Below, piece after piece: positions 31,546 through 39,909 of a DNA stretch of 64,000 nt (within the stretch, counting starts at the first letter, position 1; the number at the start of each line of letters is the position of its first letter). The notes beneath the pieces are model-generated. The model saw only the letters and a program-made list of their open reading frames with translations. It made no database searches and was not told the DNA's origin. A program made the position numbers and the translations under genes. Source of the DNA: an uncultured Bacteroidales bacterium (GTDB lineage: Bacteria; Bacteroidota; Bacteroidia; Bacteroidales; WCHB1-69); assembly GCA_900315705.1 (NCBI GenBank), contig ONAB01000008.1, forward strand, positions 1 to 64,000, written 5' to 3'.

Positions 31546-33186
31546 ATGATGAAAAAACTGATGATAACCGTGGCCGCCCTGTTTTGTGTGGCGGCGCCCT
31601 TGAATGCCCAGAACGACTTCGAGATTGCCAAGAATGTGGACATCTTCGTCTCCATCCTCAAAGAGTTGAACGACAAGTATGCCGATGAGATTTCGCCCGG
31701 CAAGCTTACGGAAACCGCCATCGACGCTATGCTCAACTCGTTGGACCCCTACACGGTCTATTACCCCGAATCCGAAATCGAGGACTTCCGGATGATGACC
31801 ACCGGCCAGTACGGTGGGGTAGGAGCCCTCATCCAGCAGCACGGCAAGGATGTGGTCATCTCAGAGCCCTACGAGGGCACACCTTCCCAAAAGGCGGGAC
31901 TGCGGGCCGGCGACATCGTGCGCAAGGTGAACGGCCAGTCGCTGGAGGGCAAGAGTTCCTCCGACGTGAGCACCGCGATGAAGGGACAGCCCGGCTCCAC
32001 GCTGGTGCTGGAAGTGTTCCGCCCTTCGGAAAACAAAACCCTCACATTCAACATCGTGCGCGAAGAGATCAAGATGCCCAACATTCCCTATTCCGGAATG
32101 CTGGACAAGGAGGTGGGCTATGTCAAGCTGGACCAGTTCACCGAAAAGGCCGGCACCGAGGTGCGCGAAGCCTTCCTCAAACTTAAAGAACAGGGAATGA
32201 AATACTTCATCCTCGACTTGCGCGACAACGGTGGCGGCCTGCTCAGCGAAGCCGTCAACATTATGAATATCTTCGTGGACCGTGGCGTGCAGATTGTGGA
32301 AACCAAGGGTAAAATCCCTGAGCAACAGCGCGTTCACAGAACACTGGCACCCGTCACCGACAAGGATATCCCCGTGGTGGTGCTCATCAACGAGCACAGC
32401 GCCTCTGCCTCCGAGATTGTCTCCGGCGCGTTCCAGGATCTCGACCGTGGCGTCATTGTGGGCAAGAAGAGTTTCGGCAAGGGACTCGTGCAGAACGTGT
32501 TGCCCATTGACTACAACACCTCCCTGAAAATCACCGTGGCCAAATACTACATCCCTTCCGGCCGCTGCGTTCAGAACATCGAGTACTTCGACAAGGACAC
32601 CACCTCCGGCGCATTCAAGATTCCCGACTCCTTGGCTGTGGCATTCAAGACCAAAAACGGCCGCACCGTCTATGACAAGGGCGGCGTGGAACCCGACGTG
32701 CTCACCGAAGACAGCCTCCTGAGCGAGATTCTCGTCTCTCTGGTCACCCACAACCTCATATTCGACTTCTGCAACGAATACCGTTCCAAACACGAGTCCA
32801 TCCCGCCCGCCGACCAGTTCGTGGTGGACGACAAACTCTACCAAGAGTTTGTCAACTTCTTGAAAGACAAGGATTACTCTTACAAAACCCAGACAGAGGA
32901 ACTGCTTGAAAAACTGAAAAAAGCGGCAGAAGAAGACCGTGTCTTCAAAGATATCGAACCTATTTACAACCAGTTAAAGCAGAAATTGGACCAGGAGAAG
33001 TTAGAGGATCTCACCCGCTACCAAAAGGAAATCAGCCAGTTTTTGGCCTCCGAAATCGCGGTGCGCTACTACTATCAGAAAGGGCGCATTATGAATATGC
33101 TGAGCGAAGACAACGACATTGCAGTCGCGAAAGCCATATTGAAAGACCAGAACCGCTACCAATCCATTCTCTCGCCCAAAAAATAG
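31546..33186 (+). CDS. C-terminal processing protease, S41 family
   Basis: A 546-residue exported protease. Signal peptide (about 1-20), PDZ domain at about 90-170 ('GGVGALIQQ', 'AGLRAGDIVRKVNGQ'), then the S41 core: 'LRDNGGGLLSEAV', the catalytic Ser in 'NEHSASASEIVSGA' and the catalytic Lys in 'KKSFGKGLVQ'. The 150-residue C-terminal extension is helical. It trims C-termini of periplasmic substrates. The next gene begins 6 bp after its stop. Confidence 0.93.
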   Translation: MMKKLMITVAALFCVAAPLNAQNDFEIAKNVDIFVSILKELNDKYADEISPGKLTETAIDAMLNSLDPYTVYYPESEIEDFRMMTTGQYGGVGALIQQHGKDVVISEPYEGTPSQKAGLRAGDIVRKVNGQSLEGKSSSDVSTAMKGQPGSTLVLEVFRPSENKTLTFNIVREEIKMPNIPYSGMLDKEVGYVKLDQFTEKAGTEVREAFLKLKEQGMKYFILDLRDNGGGLLSEAVNIMNIFVDRGVQIVETKGKIPEQQRVHRTLAPVTDKDIPVVVLINEHSASASEIVSGAFQDLDRGVIVGKKSFGKGLVQNVLPIDYNTSLKITVAKYYIPSGRCVQNIEYFDKDTTSGAFKIPDSLAVAFKTKNGRTVYDKGGVEPDVLTEDSLLSEILVSLVTHNLIFDFCNEYRSKHESIPPADQFVVDDKLYQEFVNFLKDKDYSYKTQTEELLEKLKKAAEEDRVFKDIEPIYNQLKQKLDQEKLEDLTRYQKEISQFLASEIAVRYYYQKGRIMNMLSEDNDIAVAKAILKDQNRYQSILSPKK

Positions 33187-33192
33187 GTCGTT

Positions 33193-34764
33193 TTGACTCG
33201 GGAGCAGTTTCACCATATCATCTACCTGTTAGGGACCATCGCCCTGGTGGTGTCCCTGCCCTTGTCCCATTTCGCGATGGGATTGGTTGCCTTTATCCTG
33301 TTGCTCAACTGGATAGCCGAGTGGAACTGGAAAGAGAAGTGGCAGAATCTGCGCACCCACAAGGAGCTTCTCGTTTTCTCGGGACTCTTCGTGGCGTGCC
33401 TTCTCGGACTCATCAAGACCGAGAACTGGGCGTTTGCCTCCCATAATGTCCTCTCCAAACTGCCGCTGCTGATGGCGCCCATTGTGGTGGCCACATCCCG
33501 TCCCTTCACACACAAGGAGATGCGGTATATCCTCCACGCTTTCATCGCCAGCACCATCTTCTGCTGTGTCTGTTCCACCATCTACTGGGCCACCCACACC
33601 GTCGGCAACATCCGGGAAATCTCCATCTTTATCGACCACATACGCTTCAGCCTGTGCATCGACCTCTCCATCTCCTTCTGTCTTTTCTTCCTCCTGAAAG
33701 AGGAGACCAAGTCCAGTTGGCAGGTCTGGACCTACATTGCGCTGATAGTCGGCCAGATATTCTATCTCCTCTTGGCACAAACACTTACAGGCATTGTCAT
33801 ATTGGGCGCTTTGATTCTCTTCTATCTCCTGTATGCCCTTTTCACAATGCAGAAGGGCAGAACTCGCACCATTTTGCTGACGATGGCGGCACTGGCCATC
33901 GTGCTTGGGACAGCCTACACCACACACGTCTGCATATCCTATTTCAAGGATAAGGACAAGAACATCACGGCCACGCAGACGGCTATGGGCAACGACTACG
34001 AGTTCAATGCCGACACACCACTGGAGAACGGCCATCGCATCGGCTATTATGTGTGCCGTTCGGAAATGCAGTCCGCCTGGAGTCTCCGTTCCGACACGCT
34101 TTATGACGAGTATCTGGAGCAGACGCTGATTCGGTATCTGAACTCGAAAGGATTGCACAAGGACTATGCCGGCGTGATGGCGCTGGAGGAGCAGGACATC
34201 CGCAACGTGGAACGCCACATCGCCAACTACGACTACACGCGCCCGCTCGGCCTGCGTCGGGCCCTGTATCCCAACTTCTTCAGCTACTCGATGTTCAAAC
34301 ACTATCACTACATCGACAACTCCACGCTCCTGCAGCGCTTTGAACTGTGGCAAGCCTCCTGGGCCGTCATCAAGGACAACTGGTTCCTGGGAGTGGGCAT
34401 CGGCGACTTCAAGACTGCGATGGACGAGCAGCTGGCAGCGCAAAATTCTCCCATCGCTTACAAACTCAACCGCGGCAGCCACAACCAATGGCTTACCTAC
34501 TGGCTGATGGGCGGCATCCTGCTGGCCTTGTATTTCCTGTTCACGCTGGTGTATCCCTTCTTCAAGATGAGAGACCGCATCACGATGATTTACATCGCCC
34601 TGATTATCATTCTCTTCATCTCTGCCTTGACGGAAGACACCTTAGAGACGCAAACCGGACGGTTGTTGTTCTGTGTCTTCGTGCCGCTGTTGCTGCACGC
34701 GAATATTACGCCAGAAAAGAAATCTGAAGAACAGGGGAGCGCTTCCCCTGAAAAATCCTGTTAA
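33193..34764 (+). CDS. O-antigen-ligase-like membrane protein (Wzy_C type)
   Basis: A 523-residue polytopic protein with about ten hydrophobic helices and a long periplasmic loop (about 255-390). The loop and next helices contain 'WQASWAVIKDNWFLGVGIGDFKTAM' and 'SHNQWLTYWLMGG', the usual Wzy_C/O-antigen ligase blocks. It would join polysaccharide to a lipid carrier or core, but the substrate is unclear. No ATG is available at the N-terminus: the stop of the protease is in frame just upstream, and the next Met lies inside the first helix, so TTG at 33193 is the likely start. Its stop overlaps that of the converging YrdC gene by 4 bp. Confidence 0.82.
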   Translation: MTREQFHHIIYLLGTIALVVSLPLSHFAMGLVAFILLLNWIAEWNWKEKWQNLRTHKELLVFSGLFVACLLGLIKTENWAFASHNVLSKLPLLMAPIVVATSRPFTHKEMRYILHAFIASTIFCCVCSTIYWATHTVGNIREISIFIDHIRFSLCIDLSISFCLFFLLKEETKSSWQVWTYIALIVGQIFYLLLAQTLTGIVILGALILFYLLYALFTMQKGRTRTILLTMAALAIVLGTAYTTHVCISYFKDKDKNITATQTAMGNDYEFNADTPLENGHRIGYYVCRSEMQSAWSLRSDTLYDEYLEQTLIRYLNSKGLHKDYAGVMALEEQDIRNVERHIANYDYTRPLGLRRALYPNFFSYSMFKHYHYIDNSTLLQRFELWQASWAVIKDNWFLGVGIGDFKTAMDEQLAAQNSPIAYKLNRGSHNQWLTYWLMGGILLALYFLFTLVYPFFKMRDRITMIYIALIIILFISALTEDTLETQTGRLLFCVFVPLLLHANITPEKKSEEQGSASPEKSC

Positions 34765-35381
34765 AACAAGTCGTTGACATCACCCTTGCCCTCGCGGACA
34801 ACTTCCGCCTCGTCGCCGGTGCAGTCCACTACCGTGGAGGGCACGTTGTCGCCGTAGCCGCCGTCAATCACAATGTCCACGTCATCGCCATAACGCTCGT
34901 AGATGAGTTCGGGGTCAGTGGTGTACTCCACCACCTCGTCATCGTCCTTCACGGAAGTGGAGAGGATGGGATGGCCCAGTTGTCGCACAATCTCACGCAC
35001 GATATTGTTGTCGGGCACACGGATGCCCACGGTCTTCTTGTTGCTCTGAAGCAGTTTGGGCACATTGTTGTTGGCGTTCAGGATAAAGGTGAAGGGGCCG
35101 GGCAGCACCTTCTTCATTATCTTGAAGATATGGTTGGGAATGGGGCGGGTGTAGTCGGAAAGATTGCTCAAGTCGTGGCTGATGAAAGTCATCGAACTCT
35201 TCTTCTTCCGGTCGCCGAGCAGGGTAGTGATGCGCTCGATGGACTTGGGCTTGAAGATGTCGCACCCGATGCCATAGATGGTGTCGGTCGGATAGATGAT
35301 GATGCCTCCGTCCTGAAGGCACTTCACGACCTGATCAATGGCGCGCTGGTTTGGATTCTCGGGATAGATTTTCAGTAACAC
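34761..35381 (-). CDS. L-threonylcarbamoyladenylate synthase family (Sua5/YciO/YrdC)
   Basis: A 206-residue YrdC-fold protein. 'GGIIIYPTDTIYGIGCDI' and the basic pocket 'RKKKSSMTFISHDLSNL' are the nucleotide/threonine-binding blocks; 'LPGPFTFIL' and 'VGIRVPDN' are also conserved. It makes threonylcarbamoyl-AMP for t6A37 in tRNAs, although the YciO subgroup looks similar and its role is less sure. The SRP RNA gene lies upstream on the same strand. Confidence 0.85.
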   Translation of the reverse strand: MLLKIYPENPNQRAIDQVVKCLQDGGIIIYPTDTIYGIGCDIFKPKSIERITTLLGDRKKKSSMTFISHDLSNLSDYTRPIPNHIFKIMKKVLPGPFTFILNANNNVPKLLQSNKKTVGIRVPDNNIVREIVRQLGHPILSTSVKDDDEVVEYTTDPELIYERYGDDVDIVIDGGYGDNVPSTVVDCTGDEAEVVREGKGDVNDLF

Positions 35382-35438
35382 CCTGCGTTGGATTTGAATA
35401 TGGATAATAGGTTTCCCAAAGTGATGGTCACAAAAAAA

Positions 35439-35538
35439 GGGTAAGCTACTTATATCGCATCGCTACAACCGACGTACCCTTGCTGTATTCCTACCCTGGG
35501 GGAGTTAGAAGGGAGCAGATCGTACAAGACTTACCCGC
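35439..35538 (-). ncRNA. ffs: Signal recognition particle RNA (small bacterial type, 4.5S-like)
   Basis: About 100 nt on the minus strand. The ends pair (GGGTAAG at the 5' side, CTTACCC at the 3' side, followed by TTTTTTT). Near the middle is the SRP domain IV signature: a GTA-GGAA-TAC stem-loop with the GGAA tetraloop, then AGCA on the 3' side of the asymmetric loop and an outer CCC/GGG stem. A perfect TACTTTTG promoter lies directly upstream. Recognised from structure and motif, not from a covariance search. Confidence 0.85.
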
Positions 35539-35540
35539 GG

Positions 35541-35548
35541 CAAAAGTA
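35541..35548 (-). promoter_or_regulatory. -7 promoter element of the SRP RNA gene
   Basis: TACTTTTG on the minus strand, a few bases before the predicted RNA 5' end. Confidence 0.75.
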
Positions 35549-35569
35549 GAAAAAAAAACGATTCGTTTC

Positions 35570-36991
35570 CTAATATCCTAAAATTTTCAGCATCGACTTG
35601 TAACTCTGCTCTTTAGCAAACAATTTGGTACATAATTCACCCTCTTCGTCGCGATAGATGATGATGTGTTTCGGCGCCGGAGTCATACAATGCTGTATTC
35701 CGCCGTAGCCGCCGAGGGCATCCTGATAGGCCCCGGTGTTGAACAAACCGATGTACTGGATGTCTTCCGGACTGTCGCCTTCCGGGTAGTTGGCCGAGTC
35801 GATGTTCGGCAGGAAAACGGCGTTCAGGTGCGACTCCGAGTTGTAGTAGTCGTGGCTGTCGCAGGTCAGGCCGCCAAGGAAGACGCGCTCGTAGGCCTTA
35901 TCCCAATTGTTGATGGCCAGGATGATGAACTGTTGGTTGATGGCCCAAGTGTCGGGCAGCGTGGTCATAAAGGAACTGTCGATCATATTCCACAACTCTC
36001 TGTCGTTCTGTCTTTTCTGCTGAAGCACGGAGAATAGCACGGCGCTGGCCTCGCCAACCGTGAACGAACCGAACTCCGTGAAGATGTCCGGCTCCTGCAC
36101 GCCTTCGCGTTCGCAGATGATCTTGATTTGTGCCACAATCTCCTCGGCCATATACTCGTAATCGTAATCGAAGGAGAGCGAATTCTTGATGGGGAAGCCG
36201 CCGCCAATATTGAGGGAGTCGAGTTCCGGACAGAGCTTCTTCAAATCGCAGTACAGGTTCACACACTTGGTGAGCTCATTCCAATAGTAAGCCGTGTCCT
36301 GGATACCCGTGTTGATGAAGAAATGCAGCATCTTCAACTCGAAGTTCGGGTTGTTCTTGATTTTTTCCCGATAGAAGGGAATCACATCATTGTAGCGAAT
36401 GCCCAGGCGCGAGGTGTAGAACTCAAATCGCGGTTCCTCCTCAGAAGCGATGCGGATGCCGACCTTGCATTTCGACGGGATCTCCTTCTTCAACAACATA
36501 TCGAACTCCTTTTTGCTGTCGAGCACCGGAATGGTGTTCACATAGCCTTGTCCCAGAAGTTCAACGATGTTGTCAATGTAAATCTGACGCTTGAATCCGT
36601 TACATATAATATAGTTCTCCTTGTCGAAAAGGCCGGACTCGTGAAGGGTCTGAATCAAGTTGATGTCAAACGCGGAAGAGGTTTCAATATGCACATCGTT
36701 CTTCAGCACCTCCGACATCACAAACTCGAAATGATTGCTCTTTGTGCAATAACAATAGTGATAACTGCCCTTGTAATCGGACTTTGCGATAGCCACATTG
36801 AACCATCTTTTGGCCTTCTGGATATTCTGGGATATCTTGGGCAGATAGGTGATTTTCAAAGGCGTTCCATACTGTTTGATGATATCCATCAATGGTACGT
36901 CATTGAATAACAGGTTGTTGTCTTCCACCTTAAACTCCTCTTGCGGAAATTCATAGGTTTGCGAAATCAGGTCGATGTACTTGGTTTTCAT
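35570..36991 (-). CDS. PLP-dependent fold-III decarboxylase (arginine decarboxylase-like)
   Basis: A 473-residue alanine-racemase-fold decarboxylase. The PLP lysine is in 'YHYCYCTKSNHFEFV', with 'HIETSSAFDINLI', 'SLNIGGGFPIKN' (phosphate-binding Gly-rich loop) and 'GGLTCDSHDYY' (active-site Cys-Asp) downstream. It is shorter than E. coli SpeA (about 630-660 residues) and matches the ~460-480-residue enzymes annotated as arginine decarboxylase in Bacteroidota. Product would be agmatine, for polyamines. No agmatinase or spermidine gene is adjacent, so substrate identity rests on the family. Confidence 0.83.
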   Translation of the reverse strand: MKTKYIDLISQTYEFPQEEFKVEDNNLLFNDVPLMDIIKQYGTPLKITYLPKISQNIQKAKRWFNVAIAKSDYKGSYHYCYCTKSNHFEFVMSEVLKNDVHIETSSAFDINLIQTLHESGLFDKENYIICNGFKRQIYIDNIVELLGQGYVNTIPVLDSKKEFDMLLKKEIPSKCKVGIRIASEEEPRFEFYTSRLGIRYNDVIPFYREKIKNNPNFELKMLHFFINTGIQDTAYYWNELTKCVNLYCDLKKLCPELDSLNIGGGFPIKNSLSFDYDYEYMAEEIVAQIKIICEREGVQEPDIFTEFGSFTVGEASAVLFSVLQQKRQNDRELWNMIDSSFMTTLPDTWAINQQFIILAINNWDKAYERVFLGGLTCDSHDYYNSESHLNAVFLPNIDSANYPEGDSPEDIQYIGLFNTGAYQDALGGYGGIQHCMTPAPKHIIIYRDEEGELCTKLFAKEQSYKSMLKILGY

Positions 36992-37020
36992 AACAAAATC
37001 CGATTAAGTTAACAATGCCG

Positions 37021-37028
37021 CAAAAATA
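37021..37028 (-). promoter_or_regulatory. -7 promoter element of the decarboxylase gene
   Basis: TATTTTTG on the minus strand, 30 bp before the ATG at 36991. Confidence 0.65.
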
Positions 37029-37103
37029 TAAAAAAAGTAATACGGATTGATAAAAAAATACCAATCCGACTAATTTGGATTAAATAAAGATTCTTGATTT
37101 GGA

Positions 37104-37766
37104 TTAGTTGTGGTCGCGACGATTCTCGCATTCACAAATGTCCGTGAAGAGTATTTTAGTTTCAGGAAGAAGGTATTCCATCTCTTCATACTCCCATTTT
37201 GTCAAGGGAATTTGACGCAAATCGAGGGTTTTCAGCGTACTCTTCAGCGCTTTGATGCTTGCAGGCAGCACATACAAGGGGTTATCCCAAGCGTCAATGG
37301 CGGTGAGTTGTTTCAGTTTGGCGATGGAGTCGGGCAGCGTCTCTATCATATTGCGGCTGATGACCAGCGTGCGTAATTCGGTCAGTCTTCCGATGGCATT
37401 GGGCAGGCGCAAAAGTTTGTTATGGTCGAGATTCAGGTATTGCAGATGGCGCAACTCGCCGATGCGTTGGTTGACAATGCACAAGCGGCAACCTTTGACG
37501 GTCAGCTCGCGCAGTTGGGTCAACCGGAACAGATCCTCGGGCAACGAATCGCGTTTGGGCAGCTTGGTAAGTTTAAGGCGGTACACGGGACTTGAAGCGC
37601 TCAAGGCCTCCTCCAGAGAGGTGTAGGTGCGCCCGTCATCATCGGGAGCATACCGCACAATGGTGTCTTCTATGGCCGTTTGCCGGGGAACAAATGCTTC
37701 GCTGGCCATCCCTGCAAAAGGAATGGCCAGTGCAAAGCAGATGATAAGTAACAATGTTTTGCCCAT
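37104..37766 (-). CDS. Leucine-rich repeat protein, exported
   Basis: A 220-residue protein with a signal peptide (about 1-21). Residues about 65-190 form five or six LRRs of about 23 residues with the pattern L-x-x-L-x-L-x-x-N-x-L-x-x-L-P ('LQYLNLDHNKLLRLPNAIGRL', 'LRTLVISRNMIETLPDSIAKL'). This is the type of LRR used for protein binding at the cell surface. No catalytic domain. It lies 3 bp downstream of the beta-barrel gene and is probably co-transcribed. Confidence 0.82.
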   Translation of the reverse strand: MGKTLLLIICFALAIPFAGMASEAFVPRQTAIEDTIVRYAPDDDGRTYTSLEEALSASSPVYRLKLTKLPKRDSLPEDLFRLTQLRELTVKGCRLCIVNQRIGELRHLQYLNLDHNKLLRLPNAIGRLTELRTLVISRNMIETLPDSIAKLKQLTAIDAWDNPLYVLPASIKALKSTLKTLDLRQIPLTKWEYEEMEYLLPETKILFTDICECENRRDHN

Positions 37767-37769
37767 TCA

Positions 37770-38321
37770 CTAAAAGGTATAACGGACTCCGAGATTCACG
37801 CTCCAGTCGAAATAGTGGAAGTCGTAATTTTCGGCAAAGAGGCAGCCGTAGCCGGGTCTGAAGTCGAACTGCAACGCCACCGGGGCATTGAACTTGTACT
37901 CCAACCCGAAGATACCGTTGGCACCGCATTTGCCAAAGTCGGAACGCGAGTGCCAGACTCCGAAGAACCCTTGGTAGCTAAGGGTATTCCAGCTATAGCC
38001 GATACTGCCGCCAATACCTACCAGGCCATACAGACCTTTCGCGAAGTGTCCTTCAAAGATGAAATTCGGGTTCAGTTCCAGGGCCCAAACATCAACACCT
38101 GAGAGGTTCAGATTCCTGAAACGCCCGTTTGTAGTGATGAACTTGGTGCCCAAATCCAACTGGAAGGCAAAATGGTTGCCAGCGAAGGTCTTGAAAGTCA
38201 ACGCCTGCATATTGCCGACCGATGCGCCGATACCGTTTTTGTACGGAGCCTGAGCATTAGAGGTGAACACGACACCCATTACGAGTGTCAAAGCAATGAG
38301 TAATTTCCGAATGTTTTTCAT
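37770..38321 (-). CDS. Outer-membrane beta-barrel protein
   Basis: A 183-residue protein with a signal peptide ('MKNIRKLLIALTLVMGVVFTSNA-Q'). Alternating strands ('HFAFQLDLGTKFITTNGRF', 'FHYFDWSVNLGVRYTF') and a C-terminal Phe fit an 8-strand outer-membrane barrel. The open frame extends upstream to 38507, but the signal peptide fixes the start at 38321. Co-transcribed with the LRR protein. Function unknown. Confidence 0.8.
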   Translation of the reverse strand: MKNIRKLLIALTLVMGVVFTSNAQAPYKNGIGASVGNMQALTFKTFAGNHFAFQLDLGTKFITTNGRFRNLNLSGVDVWALELNPNFIFEGHFAKGLYGLVGIGGSIGYSWNTLSYQGFFGVWHSRSDFGKCGANGIFGLEYKFNAPVALQFDFRPGYGCLFAENYDFHYFDWSVNLGVRYTF

Positions 38322-38370
38322 ACGATTTATATTTTTTATATAACAATAATTCAGTGATATAGCAGCCGCA

Positions 38371-39810
38371 TCAGATTTTATAGGTCTTGGCGGGCTTTGA
38401 CTTCTTCTCTGAATTATCGGAAGGAGAAGTCGGCTCGCGCGCGGGCCCCACTTCAATCTGGTAGTCCTGTGAGGTAATCGTCTTGTAACTCCCTGAATCG
38501 TAGTCATAATATTGGTATGACGCGCCAGGAATCCGGAATGTGCCCTCCGAACGCGGTATTATCGTGTACTTGAAGGTCTTGGACCCTGACACAATATCAC
38601 CCTTGGCAGAGATGTTGCCCGTGACCTTCGGGTAGGTGACATCGCAGTCGGCCGGGAAATCAATGTTCAAGTCATCGGCGCCGATGCGATGCAGATTGCC
38701 CGTGCCGGAAAGTGTAACCGTCAACACAACCGCCTCATTGACACGGATTTCACTCTTGTTCAGCGAGGATGTGACGGTGAAATTACCCACCACGTCGGTC
38801 TCCGCAGAACGACTGTTCGGCATCGGTTTGGCCTTGATGGCTATGTCATTGGACACCAACGAGACATCCTGGCTCTTGTAGGTGGAGTAGGTGCCCCAGA
38901 ACGGGTCTCTGACTGTGGCCGGCACGCGCACCCGCAATGTGAGATTCAACTTCGGAATAGTGACCTTGCCGGTCTTGGTAGGATAGAAAGCCGTCTTTTT
39001 AATGGTATAGACCGTATAAGTCTTGCCGTTGACGGTCTCCGTGGACTCGTCGCGCTGATTCAAATCCAGAGCTCCGGTCCAGAAGGCATCCGTCGGGTCA
39101 AAAACGGCCCTTTCAATGCTATAACCCCTGTTTTGAGTCTTGATATACAGTTTGTGCGTCACCACAACGGCCTCGCCCTGATAGGCCTCCAATTTGGAGG
39201 AGAGGGCCTTGATGAAGATGTCATCCTTGCTGATATGATCGTCAATCTGCGCTTTGTCGGACTTGGATTTGGACTTGGCATTATCCTGCTGGGGCTCCGC
39301 GCCGGAACGAGGCTGGAAGAAATCCGACCATTGCGGAAAGTCTTCCATTTGCGGGAAATCAAAGTCAAAGTGGAACCAGTCAGCCTGCTCTTGCGGCTCT
39401 TCCTGCGCTTTGGGGGCCTTGACCACGCTGACTACCACGGGGTTGCTCTTGACCACGCGCCCGTCGATGGAGATGCTGATGCCGGGGATGGTGAAGGTTC
39501 CCTCTTTATGGGCCACCAAATAATAGTTGTAGGTGTAGGTGGTGGACTGGTCCATTGTGCCATTCACGAAGGAGATGGAGGTACTGGTGCCGATGCTGGG
39601 ACCGCTCACCATCTCAAACTTTCCGAAGTCAGAGGAGAGCACCTCGCCTTGTTCAGAGGTGGTGACGGTGTATTTGAACTGCCGGTCAACAGCTACCTCC
39701 GAAGGGGCCTTGGCCATACAATCGCTTTCCTGCGCCATCAGGTTGGCAGAAAACAACAACACGCTAAAAAACAGAATGATAACAGATAATGAGTTCTTTT
39801 TCACATTCAT
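38371..39810 (-). CDS. BatD-like protein without membrane anchor
   Basis: A 479-residue exported protein with a signal peptide (about 1-23) and three Ig-like beta domains of the BatD/oxygen-tolerance type ('KEGTFTIPGISISIDGRVVKSNPVVVSVV', 'GKVTIPKLNLTLRVRVP', 'FRIPGASYQYYDYDSGSYKTI'). BatD normally belongs to a bat operon with VWA proteins and has a C-terminal membrane helix. Here there are no bat genes nearby and the C-terminus is a short Lys-rich tail, so it is likely a free periplasmic protein. The start is the ATG at 39810; an earlier one gives seven extra residues. Confidence 0.78.
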   Translation of the reverse strand: MNVKKNSLSVIILFFSVLLFSANLMAQESDCMAKAPSEVAVDRQFKYTVTTSEQGEVLSSDFGKFEMVSGPSIGTSTSISFVNGTMDQSTTYTYNYYLVAHKEGTFTIPGISISIDGRVVKSNPVVVSVVKAPKAQEEPQEQADWFHFDFDFPQMEDFPQWSDFFQPRSGAEPQQDNAKSKSKSDKAQIDDHISKDDIFIKALSSKLEAYQGEAVVVTHKLYIKTQNRGYSIERAVFDPTDAFWTGALDLNQRDESTETVNGKTYTVYTIKKTAFYPTKTGKVTIPKLNLTLRVRVPATVRDPFWGTYSTYKSQDVSLVSNDIAIKAKPMPNSRSAETDVVGNFTVTSSLNKSEIRVNEAVVLTVTLSGTGNLHRIGADDLNIDFPADCDVTYPKVTGNISAKGDIVSGSKTFKYTIIPRSEGTFRIPGASYQYYDYDSGSYKTITSQDYQIEVGPAREPTSPSDNSEKKSKPAKTYKI

Positions 39811-39870
39811 AATCAATTTCTCCTTTCTCAAAAGCGGTTAAGTAACGATTATCACGTCAATTTATTGTAT

Positions 39871-39895
39871 AAAAAAAGCGGACAAAACTGTCCGC
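39871..39895 (-). terminator. Intrinsic terminator of argS
   Basis: GCGGACA/TGTCCGC stem with a 4-nt loop; the minus strand continues with a run of seven T. It lies 15 bp after the argS stop. Confidence 0.85.
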
Positions 39896-39909
39896 GTGAT
39901 TTTCGGTCA

